64,000 nucleotides of DNA from Salinicola endophyticus (lineage in GTDB: Bacteria > Pseudomonadota > Gammaproteobacteria > Pseudomonadales > Halomonadaceae). Below the pieces are notes generated by a model. That model did not search any database. It was not told the DNA's origin and saw only the letters and a program-made list of their open reading frames with translations. How positions within the stretch are numbered: the stretch's first letter is position 1; each line of letters begins with the position of its first letter. Where the stretch lies: NCBI RefSeq assembly GCF_040536835.1, contig NZ_CP159578.1, positions 3,534,001-3,598,000 on the forward strand, read 5' to 3'. Below, one piece after another: positions 45,838 through 58,821 of this stretch. The translations under genes and the position numbers were made by a program.

Positions 45838-47433
45838 ATGTTCGATTCACGCACACGCCGTCTCACGGCCCGCTGTCTCCCCTTGCTGCTGGGGGCGCTG
45901 TCGCTCTCCGCCCCGGCCGCGGCGGCGACGCTGGCCATCGGCATCCAGGGCGAGCCCGCCTCGCTGGACAGCGCGCGCATCGGTGGCACCACCTGGGAGA
46001 ACGACGTACTGGGCGATCTGTTCGAAGGGCTGGTCACCCTCGACCCCGACGGGCGCTACGTGCCCGGCGTCGCCCGCAGCTGGGAGGTCAGCGACGACGG
46101 CAAGACCTACACCTTTCATCTGCGCGACGACGCCGACTGGTCGGACGGCCAGCCGGTGGTGGCGGCGGATTTCGTGCTCGCCTTCCAGCGTCTGTTCGAC
46201 CCGGCCAACGGCGCCGTCTACGCCAATCTGTTCTACCTCATCCGCGGCGCCGAGGCGCACACCAAGGGCGTAGCCGACGCGCCAGCGCTGGGCGTCGTCG
46301 CACTCGACGCCAAGACGCTCCAGATCACGCTAGAGCGCCCCACGCCCTACTTCACCACGCTGCTGGCGCACATCGCCGCCGCGCCGGTACCGTCACACGT
46401 GGTCACGCGCTACGGCGATGCCTGGACCCAAATGGACCATATCGTCACCAACGGCGCTTTCACCCCCACCTCGTGGGTCTCCCACGACCATATCGCAGCG
46501 CGCAAGAACCCCGAGTTCCATGCTGCCGCCGAAGTCACCCTCGACGGGGTCGACTACTACCCGGTGGAAGATCGCAGCGCCGCGCTGCAGCGCTTCCGCG
46601 CCGGGGGCCTGGATATCGTCCGCGACTTCTCGCCGGACCGCTATCAGTGGCTGCAAGACAACCTGCCCGACGCCGTCCACCTGGCACCGCAGCTGGCCAA
46701 CTACTACTTCGCGCTCAACCAGCGCCAGGGCCACCCCACCGCCGACAAGCGCGTGCGCGAGGCGCTCAATCTGGCCATCCGCCGCGAGGTGATCGCCAAG
46801 CAGATCATGGGCGGGGTGGTCGCGCCGGCCAGCGGCTTCGTGCCCGGCGGCGTCGCCCACTACGACGCCCAGCGCATGCCCGGCCTGGATCGGTCGATGG
46901 ATGAGCGGATTGCCCAGGCCAAGCGCCTGCTCGAAGACGCCGGCTACGGTCCCGAGCACCCCCTGGAGCTGACCCTGCGCTACTCCACCACCGAAGCCAA
47001 CAAGCGCATCGCCGTAGCACTGGCGGCGATGTGGCAACCGCTGGGGGTGAAGACACAGCTGATCAACGCCGAGGGCGCGGTCCACTATGCCGAGCTGGCC
47101 AACGGCAACTTCGACGTGGGCCGTGCCAGCTGGGTCGCCGATTTCGACGACGCCAGCAACTTCCTCGGCATCCTGCAGAGCAATGCGCCCAAGAACTACG
47201 GCGGCTATCGCAGCCCGGCGTTCGACGCGCTGATGCGCGCGGCCAGCCGGGAGACCGACGCCGACGCCCGCCAGCAGCTGCTCGAGCAGGCCGAGCGCCA
47301 GGCCCTGGGCGACTACGCCATGGCGCCGATCTATGTCGACGTCTCGCGCAACCTGGTCGCCCCCGACCTCTCGGGCTGGCAGGACAACGCGCTCAACCGC
47401 CATCTGTCGCGCTGGCTTTCCCGCGACGACTGA
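45838..47433 (+). CDS. Oligopeptide-binding protein, OppA paralogue 3
   Basis: A 531-residue periplasmic receptor with a signal peptide over residues 1-29 (ending APAAAA). Motifs: VLGDLFEGLVTLDPDG, WEVSDDGKTYTFHLRDDADW. The anchor segment is RASWVADFDDASNF, Asp435 conserved, so it should bind free peptides. The gene follows the repeat tract. It starts only 60 bases ahead of the next receptor gene's ATG region, so 3 and 4 are probably one transcript. Confidence 0.9.
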   Translation: MFDSRTRRLTARCLPLLLGALSLSAPAAAATLAIGIQGEPASLDSARIGGTTWENDVLGDLFEGLVTLDPDGRYVPGVARSWEVSDDGKTYTFHLRDDADWSDGQPVVAADFVLAFQRLFDPANGAVYANLFYLIRGAEAHTKGVADAPALGVVALDAKTLQITLERPTPYFTTLLAHIAAAPVPSHVVTRYGDAWTQMDHIVTNGAFTPTSWVSHDHIAARKNPEFHAAAEVTLDGVDYYPVEDRSAALQRFRAGGLDIVRDFSPDRYQWLQDNLPDAVHLAPQLANYYFALNQRQGHPTADKRVREALNLAIRREVIAKQIMGGVVAPASGFVPGGVAHYDAQRMPGLDRSMDERIAQAKRLLEDAGYGPEHPLELTLRYSTTEANKRIAVALAAMWQPLGVKTQLINAEGAVHYAELANGNFDVGRASWVADFDDASNFLGILQSNAPKNYGGYRSPAFDALMRAASRETDADARQQLLEQAERQALGDYAMAPIYVDVSRNLVAPDLSGWQDNALNRHLSRWLSRDD

Positions 47434-47494
47434 CACTCACCCCGCCGCCGGAGAACGATGATCCGCGCGGCGGCCCAACAAGAACGCCAAGACG

Positions 47495-49075
47495 ATGCTT
47501 TCACGACAGCTCATGGCCGCCCTCGGCGGACTCGCGCTCGGCGCCCTGGCCAGCTCGGCCCAGGCCTTCAGCGTCAATATCGCCAACGGTGCCGAGCCGG
47601 GCACCCTCGACCCGCAGAAGACCAGCGGCAACTGGGAAACGCGCATCACCCGCGCGCTGTTCGAGGGGCTGGTCACCTATGCCGCCGACGGCAGCCTGGT
47701 ACCGGGGTTGGCCGAGCGCTGGGAGATCAGCGCCGACGGCAAGACCTACACCTTTCACCTGCGCGACGCCGAATGGTCGGATGGTGAACCGATCACCGCC
47801 GAAGACGCGGCGTTCGCCCTGCGCCGGGTACTCGAGCCGGCGGTCGCCAATCACAACGCCAATCTCTACTACCCCATCGTCGGTGCGCGGGCGATCAACG
47901 TAGGCGAGGCCGCCCCGGCAAGCCTGGGCGTGGAGACGCCGGACGCGCACACCCTGAAGATTCACCTGACCCAGCCCACCGCCTGGTTCCTGCAGGCGCT
48001 GGCGATGACCGAAGCGGCGCCGCTGCCGGCACACGCCATCGAGGCCGCCGGCGAGCACTGGGTCGAGCCGGGCAAGACGGTCTCCAGCGGCGCCTTCACC
48101 CTGAGCGAGTGGCAGCCCCAGGCGCGCATCGTGATCGCCAAGAACCCACACTTCCACGCTGCCCAGGACGTCGCCCTGGACCAGGCCACCTTCTACCCGA
48201 TCGACGACGCCGGCTCAGCGCTCAACCGTTTCCGCACCGGCGAGATGGATATCGCCTACTCCAGCGTGCCGTCGTCGCGCTTCGTCTGGGCCAAGCAGAA
48301 TCTGGCGGACGCGCTGCGCGTGGGTCCGCTGACGGCGGAGTACTTCTACATGTTCAACCTGCGCGACGGCCAGCCGCTGGCCGACCGTCGCGTACGCGAA
48401 GCGCTCAACCTGGCGGTACGCCGCGAGGTGATCACCGGCCAGATCCTGGGCCAGGGGCAGACGCCTTCGACCTGGTTCGTGCCGCGCGGCACCGCCAACG
48501 CGCCCGGCGGCCAGATGGCCTTCGCCGACATGCCGATGGAGGCGCGCCTGACCCGCGCCCGGCAGTTGATGAAAGCGGCCGGCTACGGCCCCGAGCATCC
48601 GCTGCGGCTGACGCTCAACTACAACACCCTCGAGGATCACAAGAAGATCGCGGTGGCGGTGGCGGCGATGTGGAAGCCGCTGGGGGTCGAGGTCGCGCTG
48701 GTCAACTCGGAGGCGGCGGTGCACTACGCCACCATCCGCCAGGGCAAGTTCGAGGTCGCCCGCTACGGCATGGTGGCGACGATCAACGACCCGTTCGATT
48801 TCCTCGGCTCCTACGCCGACGACGGCTCGGCCAGCCGCGCCAGCGGCTATCACGACGCCGAGTATGACGCCCTGGTGGCCAGGAGCACCGGCGAGCTCGA
48901 CCCGGCGACGCGCCAGCGCACCCTGACCCAGGCCCAGCAGCGGCTGCTCGACGACTACGCCCTGCTGCCGCTCTACGACTACGTTTCCGTGCATCTGGTC
49001 TCACCCAGGCTCGACGGCTGGCAGAGCAACCCGATGGATGTCCACCCGCTGCGTTATCTGGAGGAGCGCGACTGA
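47495..49075 (+). CDS. Oligopeptide-binding protein, OppA paralogue 4
   Basis: A 526-residue periplasmic receptor with a signal peptide over residues 1-25 (MLSRQLMAALGGLALGALASS). Family motifs: RALFEGLVTYAADG, WEISADGKTYTFHLRDAEWSDG. At the anchor position the sequence is RYGMVATINDPFDF, with Thr429 instead of Asp, and the aromatic before it is replaced by Met, so this pocket is clearly altered. It lies directly before the oppB gene, 46 bases away, and is therefore the receptor in closest linkage with the permease. Confidence 0.9.
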   Translation: MLSRQLMAALGGLALGALASSAQAFSVNIANGAEPGTLDPQKTSGNWETRITRALFEGLVTYAADGSLVPGLAERWEISADGKTYTFHLRDAEWSDGEPITAEDAAFALRRVLEPAVANHNANLYYPIVGARAINVGEAAPASLGVETPDAHTLKIHLTQPTAWFLQALAMTEAAPLPAHAIEAAGEHWVEPGKTVSSGAFTLSEWQPQARIVIAKNPHFHAAQDVALDQATFYPIDDAGSALNRFRTGEMDIAYSSVPSSRFVWAKQNLADALRVGPLTAEYFYMFNLRDGQPLADRRVREALNLAVRREVITGQILGQGQTPSTWFVPRGTANAPGGQMAFADMPMEARLTRARQLMKAAGYGPEHPLRLTLNYNTLEDHKKIAVAVAAMWKPLGVEVALVNSEAAVHYATIRQGKFEVARYGMVATINDPFDFLGSYADDGSASRASGYHDAEYDALVARSTGELDPATRQRTLTQAQQRLLDDYALLPLYDYVSVHLVSPRLDGWQSNPMDVHPLRYLEERD

Positions 49076-49121
49076 TGATCGATGCCCAGACCCCGCCGTG
49101 CGCGCCGCGAGGTGCACCGGT

Positions 49122-50048
49122 ATGTTGAGTTACACCCTCAAGCGGCTGCTGATGGCGATCCCCACGCTGCTGATCGTGATCACCATCTCGTTCTTCCTGA
49201 TGCGGGTGGCCCCGGGCGGGCCGTTCGACGGCGAGCGCCAGCTGCCGCCGGAGATCGAGGCCAACCTCAAGGCGGCCTACCACCTCGACGAGCCGCTGCC
49301 GATGCAGTATCTGCGCTACATGGGCAATCTGCTCGAAGGCGATTTCGGCCCCTCGTTCAAGTACAAGGACTTCAGCGTCACCGAGCTGATCATGCAGGGC
49401 TTCCCGGTGAGCCTGGAGATCGGCGGGCTGGCGATCCTGCTGGCCTTGATGATCGGCCTGCCGCTGGGGATCGCCGCGGCGATCAGGCGCAACTCCACCG
49501 TCGACTACCTGGTGATGGGCACGGCGCTGACCGGCATTGCGGTGCCCAATTTCGTCATCGCGCCGATCTTCGCCCTGGTCTTCGGCGTGCTGCTGGCGTG
49601 GCTGCCGGCCGGCGGCTGGAACGGCGGCGCCTGGCCCAACCTGGTGCTGCCGGTGGTGGCGCTGTCGATCCAGCAGATCGCCTACATCGCCCGCATGATG
49701 CGCGCCAGCATGATCGAGACCCTGGGCAGCCACTTCATCCGCACTGCCCGCGCCAAGGGGCTCTCCGAACGCGAGGTGATCTGGCGCCACGCCATCCGCC
49801 CGGCGATGCTGCCGGTGGTCTCCTACCTCGGCCCGGCGATCGCCGGGATCATCACCGGCTCGGTGGTGATCGAGCAGATCTTCGGCATCCCCGGCATCGG
49901 CCGCTACTTCGTGCAGGGGGCGCTCAACCGCGACTACACCCTGGTGATGGGCACCGTGGTCTTCTACGGCGTGCTGATCGTGCTGATGAACCTGATCGTC
50001 GATCTGCTCTATTCCGCGCTCGACCCGCAAATTCGTTACGACGACTGA
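49122..50048 (+). CDS. oppB: Oligopeptide ABC transporter permease OppB
   Basis: A 308-residue permease with six membrane helices, MLSYTLKRLLMAIPTLLIVI at the start. The coupling loop (EAA loop) is FIRTARAKGLSEREVIWRHA near residues 205-224. It fits OppB length (306 in E. coli) and starts at the ATG at 49122, before which AGGTG provides a moderate ribosome site. It pairs with OppC and the fused ATPase. Confidence 0.95.
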   Translation: MLSYTLKRLLMAIPTLLIVITISFFLMRVAPGGPFDGERQLPPEIEANLKAAYHLDEPLPMQYLRYMGNLLEGDFGPSFKYKDFSVTELIMQGFPVSLEIGGLAILLALMIGLPLGIAAAIRRNSTVDYLVMGTALTGIAVPNFVIAPIFALVFGVLLAWLPAGGWNGGAWPNLVLPVVALSIQQIAYIARMMRASMIETLGSHFIRTARAKGLSEREVIWRHAIRPAMLPVVSYLGPAIAGIITGSVVIEQIFGIPGIGRYFVQGALNRDYTLVMGTVVFYGVLIVLMNLIVDLLYSALDPQIRYDD

Positions 50049-50118
50049 CTCATGCCCCTGTACGTCACAACCGACCCTTCACGCCCACCCCATCACCACA
50101 ACCACAGGGAGGCCGCTA

Positions 50119-51090
50119 ATGACATCCGACGCCAAGCCCTATAGCGGCGCGCAAGACAACGCCGCCCCGCTGCCCGCTGGCGGCCCCAACCCGCCGCCGG
50201 GCCCGGACCCCACGCCCGACCCGCGCGCCGCAGACGCCCCGGTGGGCGAAAGCCTGGCCAAGGATGCCTGGCGCCGGCTGACCCAGAACCGCGCGGCGAT
50301 GGCCAGCCTCGGCCTGCTGATCGCCATCGTGGTGGTGTGCGTCGCTGGCCCCTGGTTCCTGCCCTGGGGCCTGGCCGAGGTCGACTGGAACGCCTTCGGC
50401 ACCGGCCCGACGCTGGAGAACGCTCACTACCTGGGCACCGACGCCAACGGCCGCGACCTCTTGACCCGGGTGCTCTACGGCGGTCGTGTCTCGCTCTCGG
50501 TGGCGCTGGTGGCCTCGTTCGTCAGCCTGGTGATCGGGGTGCTCTACGGCGCCATCTCCGGCTATCTCGGCGGGCGGGTCGACAGCCTGATGATGCGCTT
50601 CGTCGACATCATGTACTCGCTGCCGTTCATGTTCCTGGTGATCCTGCTGATGGTGGTTTTCGGCCGCAATATCTTCCTGATCTACGCCGCCATCGGCGCA
50701 GTGGAGTGGCTCGACATGGCGCGCATCGTGCGCGGCCAGACCCTGGCCCTGAAGCGCCGCGAGTTCATCGAGGCGGCGCATGCGCTGGGCGTACGCGACA
50801 GCAAGATCGTCACCCGCCACCTCATCCCCAACGCCATCGGCCCGGTGATCGTCTACGTCACGTTGACCGTGCCCAAGGTGATCCTGCTCGAGAGCTTCCT
50901 GTCGTTTCTGGGGCTCGGCGTGCAGGAGCCGCTGACCAGCTGGGGGGTACTGATCTCCGAAGGCGTCGACATGATGGAGAGCGCCCCGTGGATGCTGCTG
51001 GTGCCGTCGTTCTTCCTCGCGGCCACGCTGTTCTGTCTCAACTTCCTGGGCGATGGGCTGCGGGATGCCCTCGACCCCAAGACCCGCTGA
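50119..51090 (+). CDS. oppC: Oligopeptide ABC transporter permease OppC
   Basis: A 323-residue permease. It has a long Pro/Ala-rich cytoplasmic start (residues 1-40), a first helix near residue 60, a large loop with VLYGGRVSLSVALVA, then the EAA loop near FIEAAHALGVRDSKIVTRHL and the usual ending FFLAATLFCLNFLGDGLRDALDP. It lies 70 bases after oppB, with AGGGAGG before the ATG, and 10 bases before the ATPase gene. Confidence 0.95.
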   Translation: MTSDAKPYSGAQDNAAPLPAGGPNPPPGPDPTPDPRAADAPVGESLAKDAWRRLTQNRAAMASLGLLIAIVVVCVAGPWFLPWGLAEVDWNAFGTGPTLENAHYLGTDANGRDLLTRVLYGGRVSLSVALVASFVSLVIGVLYGAISGYLGGRVDSLMMRFVDIMYSLPFMFLVILLMVVFGRNIFLIYAAIGAVEWLDMARIVRGQTLALKRREFIEAAHALGVRDSKIVTRHLIPNAIGPVIVYVTLTVPKVILLESFLSFLGLGVQEPLTSWGVLISEGVDMMESAPWMLLVPSFFLAATLFCLNFLGDGLRDALDPKTR

Positions 51091-51100
51091 GGACGATCCG

Positions 51101-52702
<1,602 letters not shown>

Positions 52703-52720
52703 GATGACGCAGAGCGTCAG

Positions 52721-52748
52721 CGGCGGCGCCATCGGATAGGCGCCGCCG
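52721..52748 (+). terminator. GC-rich hairpin at the end of the Opp locus
   Basis: A ten-bp perfect stem (52721-52730 with 52739-52748) around the 8-base loop ATCGGATA, 18 bases after the stop of the fused ATPase gene, followed by TTCG. Lacking a long T run it may need Rho, but it is the natural end of the Opp transcript. Confidence 0.6.
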
Positions 52749-52919
52749 TTCGACCCGGGAGAGACACGCTGACAATAAACCACGGTTCGCACCGGATCTA
52801 ATCGATCCCAGACACCTGACAACGACTTGGCCGCGCTTGCCCTGTGGCAGGCGCCACGGACAACTGCGGCCGAAAAACGGGGTTTTACCCCTTCATCCAC
52901 TCCTTCAAGGGAGACATCC

Positions 52920-53222
52920 ATGACCACCACACAAGGTCTTTTGAGCGCCGCCATCCTGGTGGCACTGGCGGGCTGCCAGAACACCCTGCCCTTCGGCGAC
53001 GGCGCCGGCAGCTTCGAGCGCGCCAAGCTGGAAGGCAGCGCGCCGCCGGCGCTGGTCGCGCAATTTCATCAACTCGACAAGAACGGTGACGGCGTCATCG
53101 ATCCGAGCGAGGCGCGCTCGGACGCCGATCTGATGGGCGCCTTCGGCACCGCCGACCGCGACGGCGATCGTCAGCTATCGCTCGAAGAGTTCCTCGACAG
53201 CCAGGCCACCGAGTCGCCCTGA
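52920..53222 (+). CDS. EF-hand lipoprotein
   Basis: A 100-residue lipoprotein. The signal peptide ends in the lipobox ALAGC, giving Cys19 as the lipid-bearing residue. Two EF-hand calcium loops follow: DKNGDGVIDPSE near residue 54 and DRDGDRQLSLEE near residue 78, each with the Asp/Asn/Asp ligands and closing Glu. It should sit in the periplasm and bind Ca2+. Its partner is unknown. AAGGGAG lies ahead of the ATG at 52920. A porin gene follows 62 bases after its stop. Confidence 0.87.
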   Translation: MTTTQGLLSAAILVALAGCQNTLPFGDGAGSFERAKLEGSAPPALVAQFHQLDKNGDGVIDPSEARSDADLMGAFGTADRDGDRQLSLEEFLDSQATESP

Positions 53223-53284
53223 TCCGCCCCCTGCCATTTGAGAACCCATTTTTTCCTTCAATAATAAATAGGTAACGCTTCACC

Positions 53285-54403
53285 ATGTACAACAAGACTC
53301 TCCTGGCGAGCCTCGTCGCCACCGGCACGCTGCTGGCCAGCCACTCGGCCCTCGCCCTGACGCTCTACGAGACAGCGCAGGACAAGCTCACCTTCAGCGG
53401 GCGTATCGCCGCCGGCAGCAGCTTCGTCGACGATACCCACGACGACCACGACCCGACCAACGCCGGTTCGCGCGTACGCCTGATCCACGAACACAACTTC
53501 GCTGATGGCTGGTCGTCGATCGCCCGCGCCGAGTGGGCCTTCGACCCCTTCTTCGAGGATGGCACCGACAACCACTACAAGCGCCTGCTCTATGCCGGTG
53601 TCAGCAACGATGACTACGGCACCATCCTGATCGGGAAGCAGTATTCGCTGTGGTACGACATGGTCGCCTACTGGACCGACTGGTTCTGGTACAACGGCGC
53701 CACCGCCCAGGGCAGCTTCAACGGCGCCTCCAGCGACGGCGGCTTCGACGGCAACGGCCGCCCCGACAACGCCATTTCCTATCAGAACCGCTTTGGCGAC
53801 TGGACCCTGGGGGTGCTCTACCAGACCTCGCGCAACGACGTGCCCCGCTCGGTGGGCTACAGCGGCAATCTGGTCGACCTTGAGCGCAAGTACACCGCCC
53901 AGGGTGCCGCGGTCTATCAGCCGAGCGACGACTGGGCGTTCGGTCTGACCTATACCCACAGCGAGATCGACGGCGAGCTCCAAGGCGGCAGCGACCGCGA
54001 CGAGAACGTCGACGCCGGCCTGCTCGCGGCGCGCTGGACTCCGGGCAACTGGTATTTCGCGCTGACAGCCGGCGAATACCACAACCTGGTTCGCGACGGT
54101 GAGTTCAAGGGTGTCACCAACAGCGACGGCATCGTCGACGAGGCCCGCGGCTACGAGGGCGTGGCGCTCTACAACGTCAAGCAGCAGGTCCCCGGCACGG
54201 TGCAGCTCTACACCGGTTTCAACCGCCTCGAGGATCGCGACTCCGACGCGCGCAGCGCCTTCTATCTCGCCGGCGCGGCCTGGCTGCTGTTCGACGACAA
54301 CCTGATCCTCGCCGTCGAGCGCAAGTTCGACGACTCGCGCCGGGCCGACGACGGCCATACCGGCCACGACGAGACCGATCTGCTGGTGCGCTACGACTTC
54401 TGA
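53285..54403 (+). CDS. Gram-negative porin
   Basis: A 372-residue outer-membrane porin. The signal peptide covers residues 1-24, ending ALA before LTLYETAQDKLTFSGRIAAGSSF. Alternating strands with many Asp, Trp and Tyr (LIGKQYSLWYDMVAYW) and the closing RYDF with C-terminal Phe are typical of general trimeric porins. The many acidic residues suit a halophile and suggest a preference for cations. The 60-base leader ahead of the ATG is AT-rich (TTTTTTCCTTCAATAATAAATAGG), an efficient ribosome-binding leader. Confidence 0.92.
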   Translation: MYNKTLLASLVATGTLLASHSALALTLYETAQDKLTFSGRIAAGSSFVDDTHDDHDPTNAGSRVRLIHEHNFADGWSSIARAEWAFDPFFEDGTDNHYKRLLYAGVSNDDYGTILIGKQYSLWYDMVAYWTDWFWYNGATAQGSFNGASSDGGFDGNGRPDNAISYQNRFGDWTLGVLYQTSRNDVPRSVGYSGNLVDLERKYTAQGAAVYQPSDDWAFGLTYTHSEIDGELQGGSDRDENVDAGLLAARWTPGNWYFALTAGEYHNLVRDGEFKGVTNSDGIVDEARGYEGVALYNVKQQVPGTVQLYTGFNRLEDRDSDARSAFYLAGAAWLLFDDNLILAVERKFDDSRRADDGHTGHDETDLLVRYDF

Positions 54404-54448
54404 GCGACACCGGTTCCGGGAGCGGACGCGCCCACTGCACGATCGTTT

Positions 54449-54474
54449 GCCGCTGCCCCGCGCAGCGGCTTTTT
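54449..54474 (+). terminator. Rho-independent terminator after the porin gene
   Basis: Arms GCCGCTGC and GCAGCGGC enclose a five-base loop and are followed by TTTTTC at 54470-54475. It lies 46 bases after the porin stop. Confidence 0.85.
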
Positions 54475-54562
54475 CATGCGGCTCGTGTGGGCATCGGGTT
54501 CACGCCAGTGCGGTCTGTCAGCGCGACGCGTGGTACGAGCATGACCGCGCGCCGCGCCAACG

Positions 54563-54593
54563 AAAAAACCCCGGCAGCGCTGGGCTGCCGGGG
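54563..54593 (-). terminator. rpoD: Rho-independent terminator after rpoD
   Basis: A ten-bp stem (54569-54578 with 54584-54593) with a five-base loop. Read on the minus strand it ends in six Ts (54568-54563). It lies just after the rpoD stop codon. Confidence 0.9.
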
Positions 54594-54620
54594 TCGTCGA
54601 GGGGGCACGCAGCCCGGGTA

Positions 54621-56483
<1,863 letters not shown>

Positions 56484-56892
56484 AGAAACCCTACTCGACG
56501 AAGAAGAATGAAGCACCTGGGGTGACAGCGCGACGCCCCAAAAGCCTGCTAGTATAGCGCGTACCGGCATTTTGCTGCCAGTATCTGTTTGCCTTGTCTG
56601 CCAGGTGTGCTAGTGTGTTTGGTTACCCTATTTGGAGGCTTTCGCCGCCATTTCAACCGCTTCGAGGCTCCTGCCGCGGTTCTTCACGCTTCCCTGTCGT
56701 ATTCTATTCTGTGTGCTTTATCGTTGCTGCCCGTGGGCGCGACCTGCCTGCTATATCGACCTGTCTCTCTCAATTTATAGTCATCTCGATTTATAGACCT
56801 ATCGATATAACCTGTCGCATGCGCCGACGCACGGATGAGGCCGCCCGGCAGGCATACCCCCTTGTCACGCCCATCGGGCCATGCCGATCCCG
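56484..56892. other. rpoD: 409-base leader between dnaG and rpoD with a low-GC tract
   Basis: On the minus strand TATACT (56556-56551) is a good -10 for rpoD, without a clear -35. The stretch 56590-56830 is clearly lower in GC than all around it and contains TTTATAG twice (around 56772 and 56791) and ATCGATATAAC. A 63-codon open frame on the plus strand inside it lacks a ribosome site and looks spurious. It could hold several rpoD promoters or a small regulatory RNA. Confidence 0.45.
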
Positions 56893-58821
56893 TCATGCCG
56901 AGCCGCCGGCGGCGAGCATGCCGATCAGCTCGCGCAGACGCTGCTTCTCCTCGGCGCTCAGCGCGCCGGGCTGGCGACTCTTCGCCAGCAGCTGCTGATA
57001 CTCCTGGGCCGGCGTCAGGCGCTCGCTCTGGCGCTCGAGATGGCGCACCCAGTTGGCCAGCTCGCTGGCCCTGACCTCGCGCGGAATCGCCATCTCGCGC
57101 CGCGCCAGCTGATCCAACCGCTCCCCTTCGGGGGTGCCGTGGAAATGCGCCAGCAGCACCTGCGGGCTGCGGTAGCGACCGGCCCGCAGCAACTTGACCA
57201 CCTCGCGGCATAGACGCCCGTCGGGCTCCGCCTCGGAGCACCAGTCGAGACGCTCCGGCAGCGTCTCGGCCAGCCCCGGCTCGTGCAGCAGCAGCTGCAC
57301 GATACGCGCCGGCCAGCTCAGGGACAGCGTAGCAGTTCCGCTACGCGCCGCCGCCAGCCCGCGTCGGGGGCCGCCGGTGCCGGCGCGGCTTTCTCCATAC
57401 CCGGGCCCAGCGCCATATTCGGCCATGGGCGCCGACTCGACCTCGCCGGAGGTCGCCATCATCGCCTCGAACCCGTCGTCGCCGGCCTCCGCCGTCGGCC
57501 GCGGCACGGGCGGCGCATGGGTCGCCAGCCAGTCGCTGAACTGCGAGGTTTCGATACCGCTGCGCGACGAGAGTTCCTTGAGCAGCAGCGACTTCAACAC
57601 CCCGTCGGGCAGCTGCTTCAACGCTTCCAGCACGGCGCTGACGAAACGCTCACGCCCCTCGACCTGCTTGAGATCGTGGCCCTCTGCAGCCTGCTCGAAC
57701 AGGAACTCGGACAGCGGACTGGCGCAGGTGACGCGATTCTCGAACGCCTCGCGCCCCTCCTGGCGCACCAGGGTATCCGGGTCCTCGCCCTCGGGCAGAA
57801 ACAGGAAGCGCACCTGGCGGCCATCGATCATCGACGGCAGCGCCGTGGTCAACGAGCGCCGCGCCGCCTGACGCCCGGCGTTGTCACCGTCGAAGCAGAA
57901 CACCACCTCGTCGACCAGCCGGAACAGCCGCTGCAGATGGTCCGCGGTGAGCGCGGTGCCCAGGGTGGCGCAGGCATTACGAATGCCGAACTGGGCCAGC
58001 GCCACCACGTCCATGTAGCCCTCGACCACCAGCACCCGGGAGAGCTGGCGATTGGCCTGACGCGCTTCGAAGAGCCCGTAGAGCTCGCGCCCCTTGTGGA
58101 AGACCGGCGTCTCCGGCGAGTTGAGATACTTGGGCTTGGCATCGCCCAGCACGCGTCCGCCGAAGGCGATGGTGCGGCCTTTCCAGTCGCGGATCGGGAA
58201 CATCACCCGATCGCGAAAGCGGTCGTAGGTGCGTCCGGTCTCCTCACGATGGACCAGCAGGCCGTACTCGACCTGCACCGCCTCGCTGATGCCCTGGGCA
58301 CTCAGATAGCGCTTGAGTGCTTCCCACTCGTCCTCGGCGTAGCCGATGCCGAAGTCGCGGATCACCTCCTGGCTCAGGCCGCGCCGCTCGAGATAGGCGC
58401 GCGCCGTCTTGCCCTGCCCCAGCGCCAGCCGCTCGCGGAAGAAGCGCGAGGCGAGCTCGAGCAGATTGACGCCCTCTTCGCGCTTCTGCTGGCGCTTGGC
58501 CGCGCCCGGGTCATCGCCGCCCTCGCGCTCCACCTGCATGCCGGCACGACCGGCCAGCTGCTCCACCGCCTCGGGGAAGCGCAGGTTGTCGTACTCCATC
58601 AGAAAACGCAGGGCGTTACCGTGCGCGCCGCAGCCGAAGCAGTGGTAGAACTGCTTGTCATGGCTGACCGTGAAGGAGGGCGAGTTCTCCTGATGGAAGG
58701 GGCAGAGACCGCTGTGGTTGCGCCCGCTCTTCTTGAGCTGCACGCGCTCGGAGACGACGTCGACGATATCGGTCCGCGCCAGCAGGTCATCGATGAAGCG
58801 CTGTGAAATCTGTCCGGCCAT
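56893..58821 (-). CDS. dnaG: DNA primase
   Basis: A 642-residue primase that makes RNA primers for replication. The N-terminal CHC2 zinc finger is CPFHQENSPSF...FYHCFGCG. The TOPRIM domain follows with VVEGYMDVVAL (Glu) and VFCFDGDNAGRQAARR (Asp-x-Asp). The C-terminal helicase-interacting domain ends at ELIGMLAAGGSA. Between TOPRIM and the C-terminal domain there is a Gly/Ala-rich linker near residue 470. It is the middle gene of rpsU-dnaG-rpoD. Confidence 0.97.
   Translation of the reverse strand: MAGQISQRFIDDLLARTDIVDVVSERVQLKKSGRNHSGLCPFHQENSPSFTVSHDKQFYHCFGCGAHGNALRFLMEYDNLRFPEAVEQLAGRAGMQVEREGGDDPGAAKRQQKREEGVNLLELASRFFRERLALGQGKTARAYLERRGLSQEVIRDFGIGYAEDEWEALKRYLSAQGISEAVQVEYGLLVHREETGRTYDRFRDRVMFPIRDWKGRTIAFGGRVLGDAKPKYLNSPETPVFHKGRELYGLFEARQANRQLSRVLVVEGYMDVVALAQFGIRNACATLGTALTADHLQRLFRLVDEVVFCFDGDNAGRQAARRSLTTALPSMIDGRQVRFLFLPEGEDPDTLVRQEGREAFENRVTCASPLSEFLFEQAAEGHDLKQVEGRERFVSAVLEALKQLPDGVLKSLLLKELSSRSGIETSQFSDWLATHAPPVPRPTAEAGDDGFEAMMATSGEVESAPMAEYGAGPGYGESRAGTGGPRRGLAAARSGTATLSLSWPARIVQLLLHEPGLAETLPERLDWCSEAEPDGRLCREVVKLLRAGRYRSPQVLLAHFHGTPEGERLDQLARREMAIPREVRASELANWVRHLERQSERLTPAQEYQQLLAKSRQPGALSAEEKQRLRELIGMLAAGGSA

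Noticed and set aside
56589..56780. 63-codon plus-strand frame in the rpoD leader
   Set aside because: No ribosome site and no family resemblance; likely chance in the AT-richer tract.
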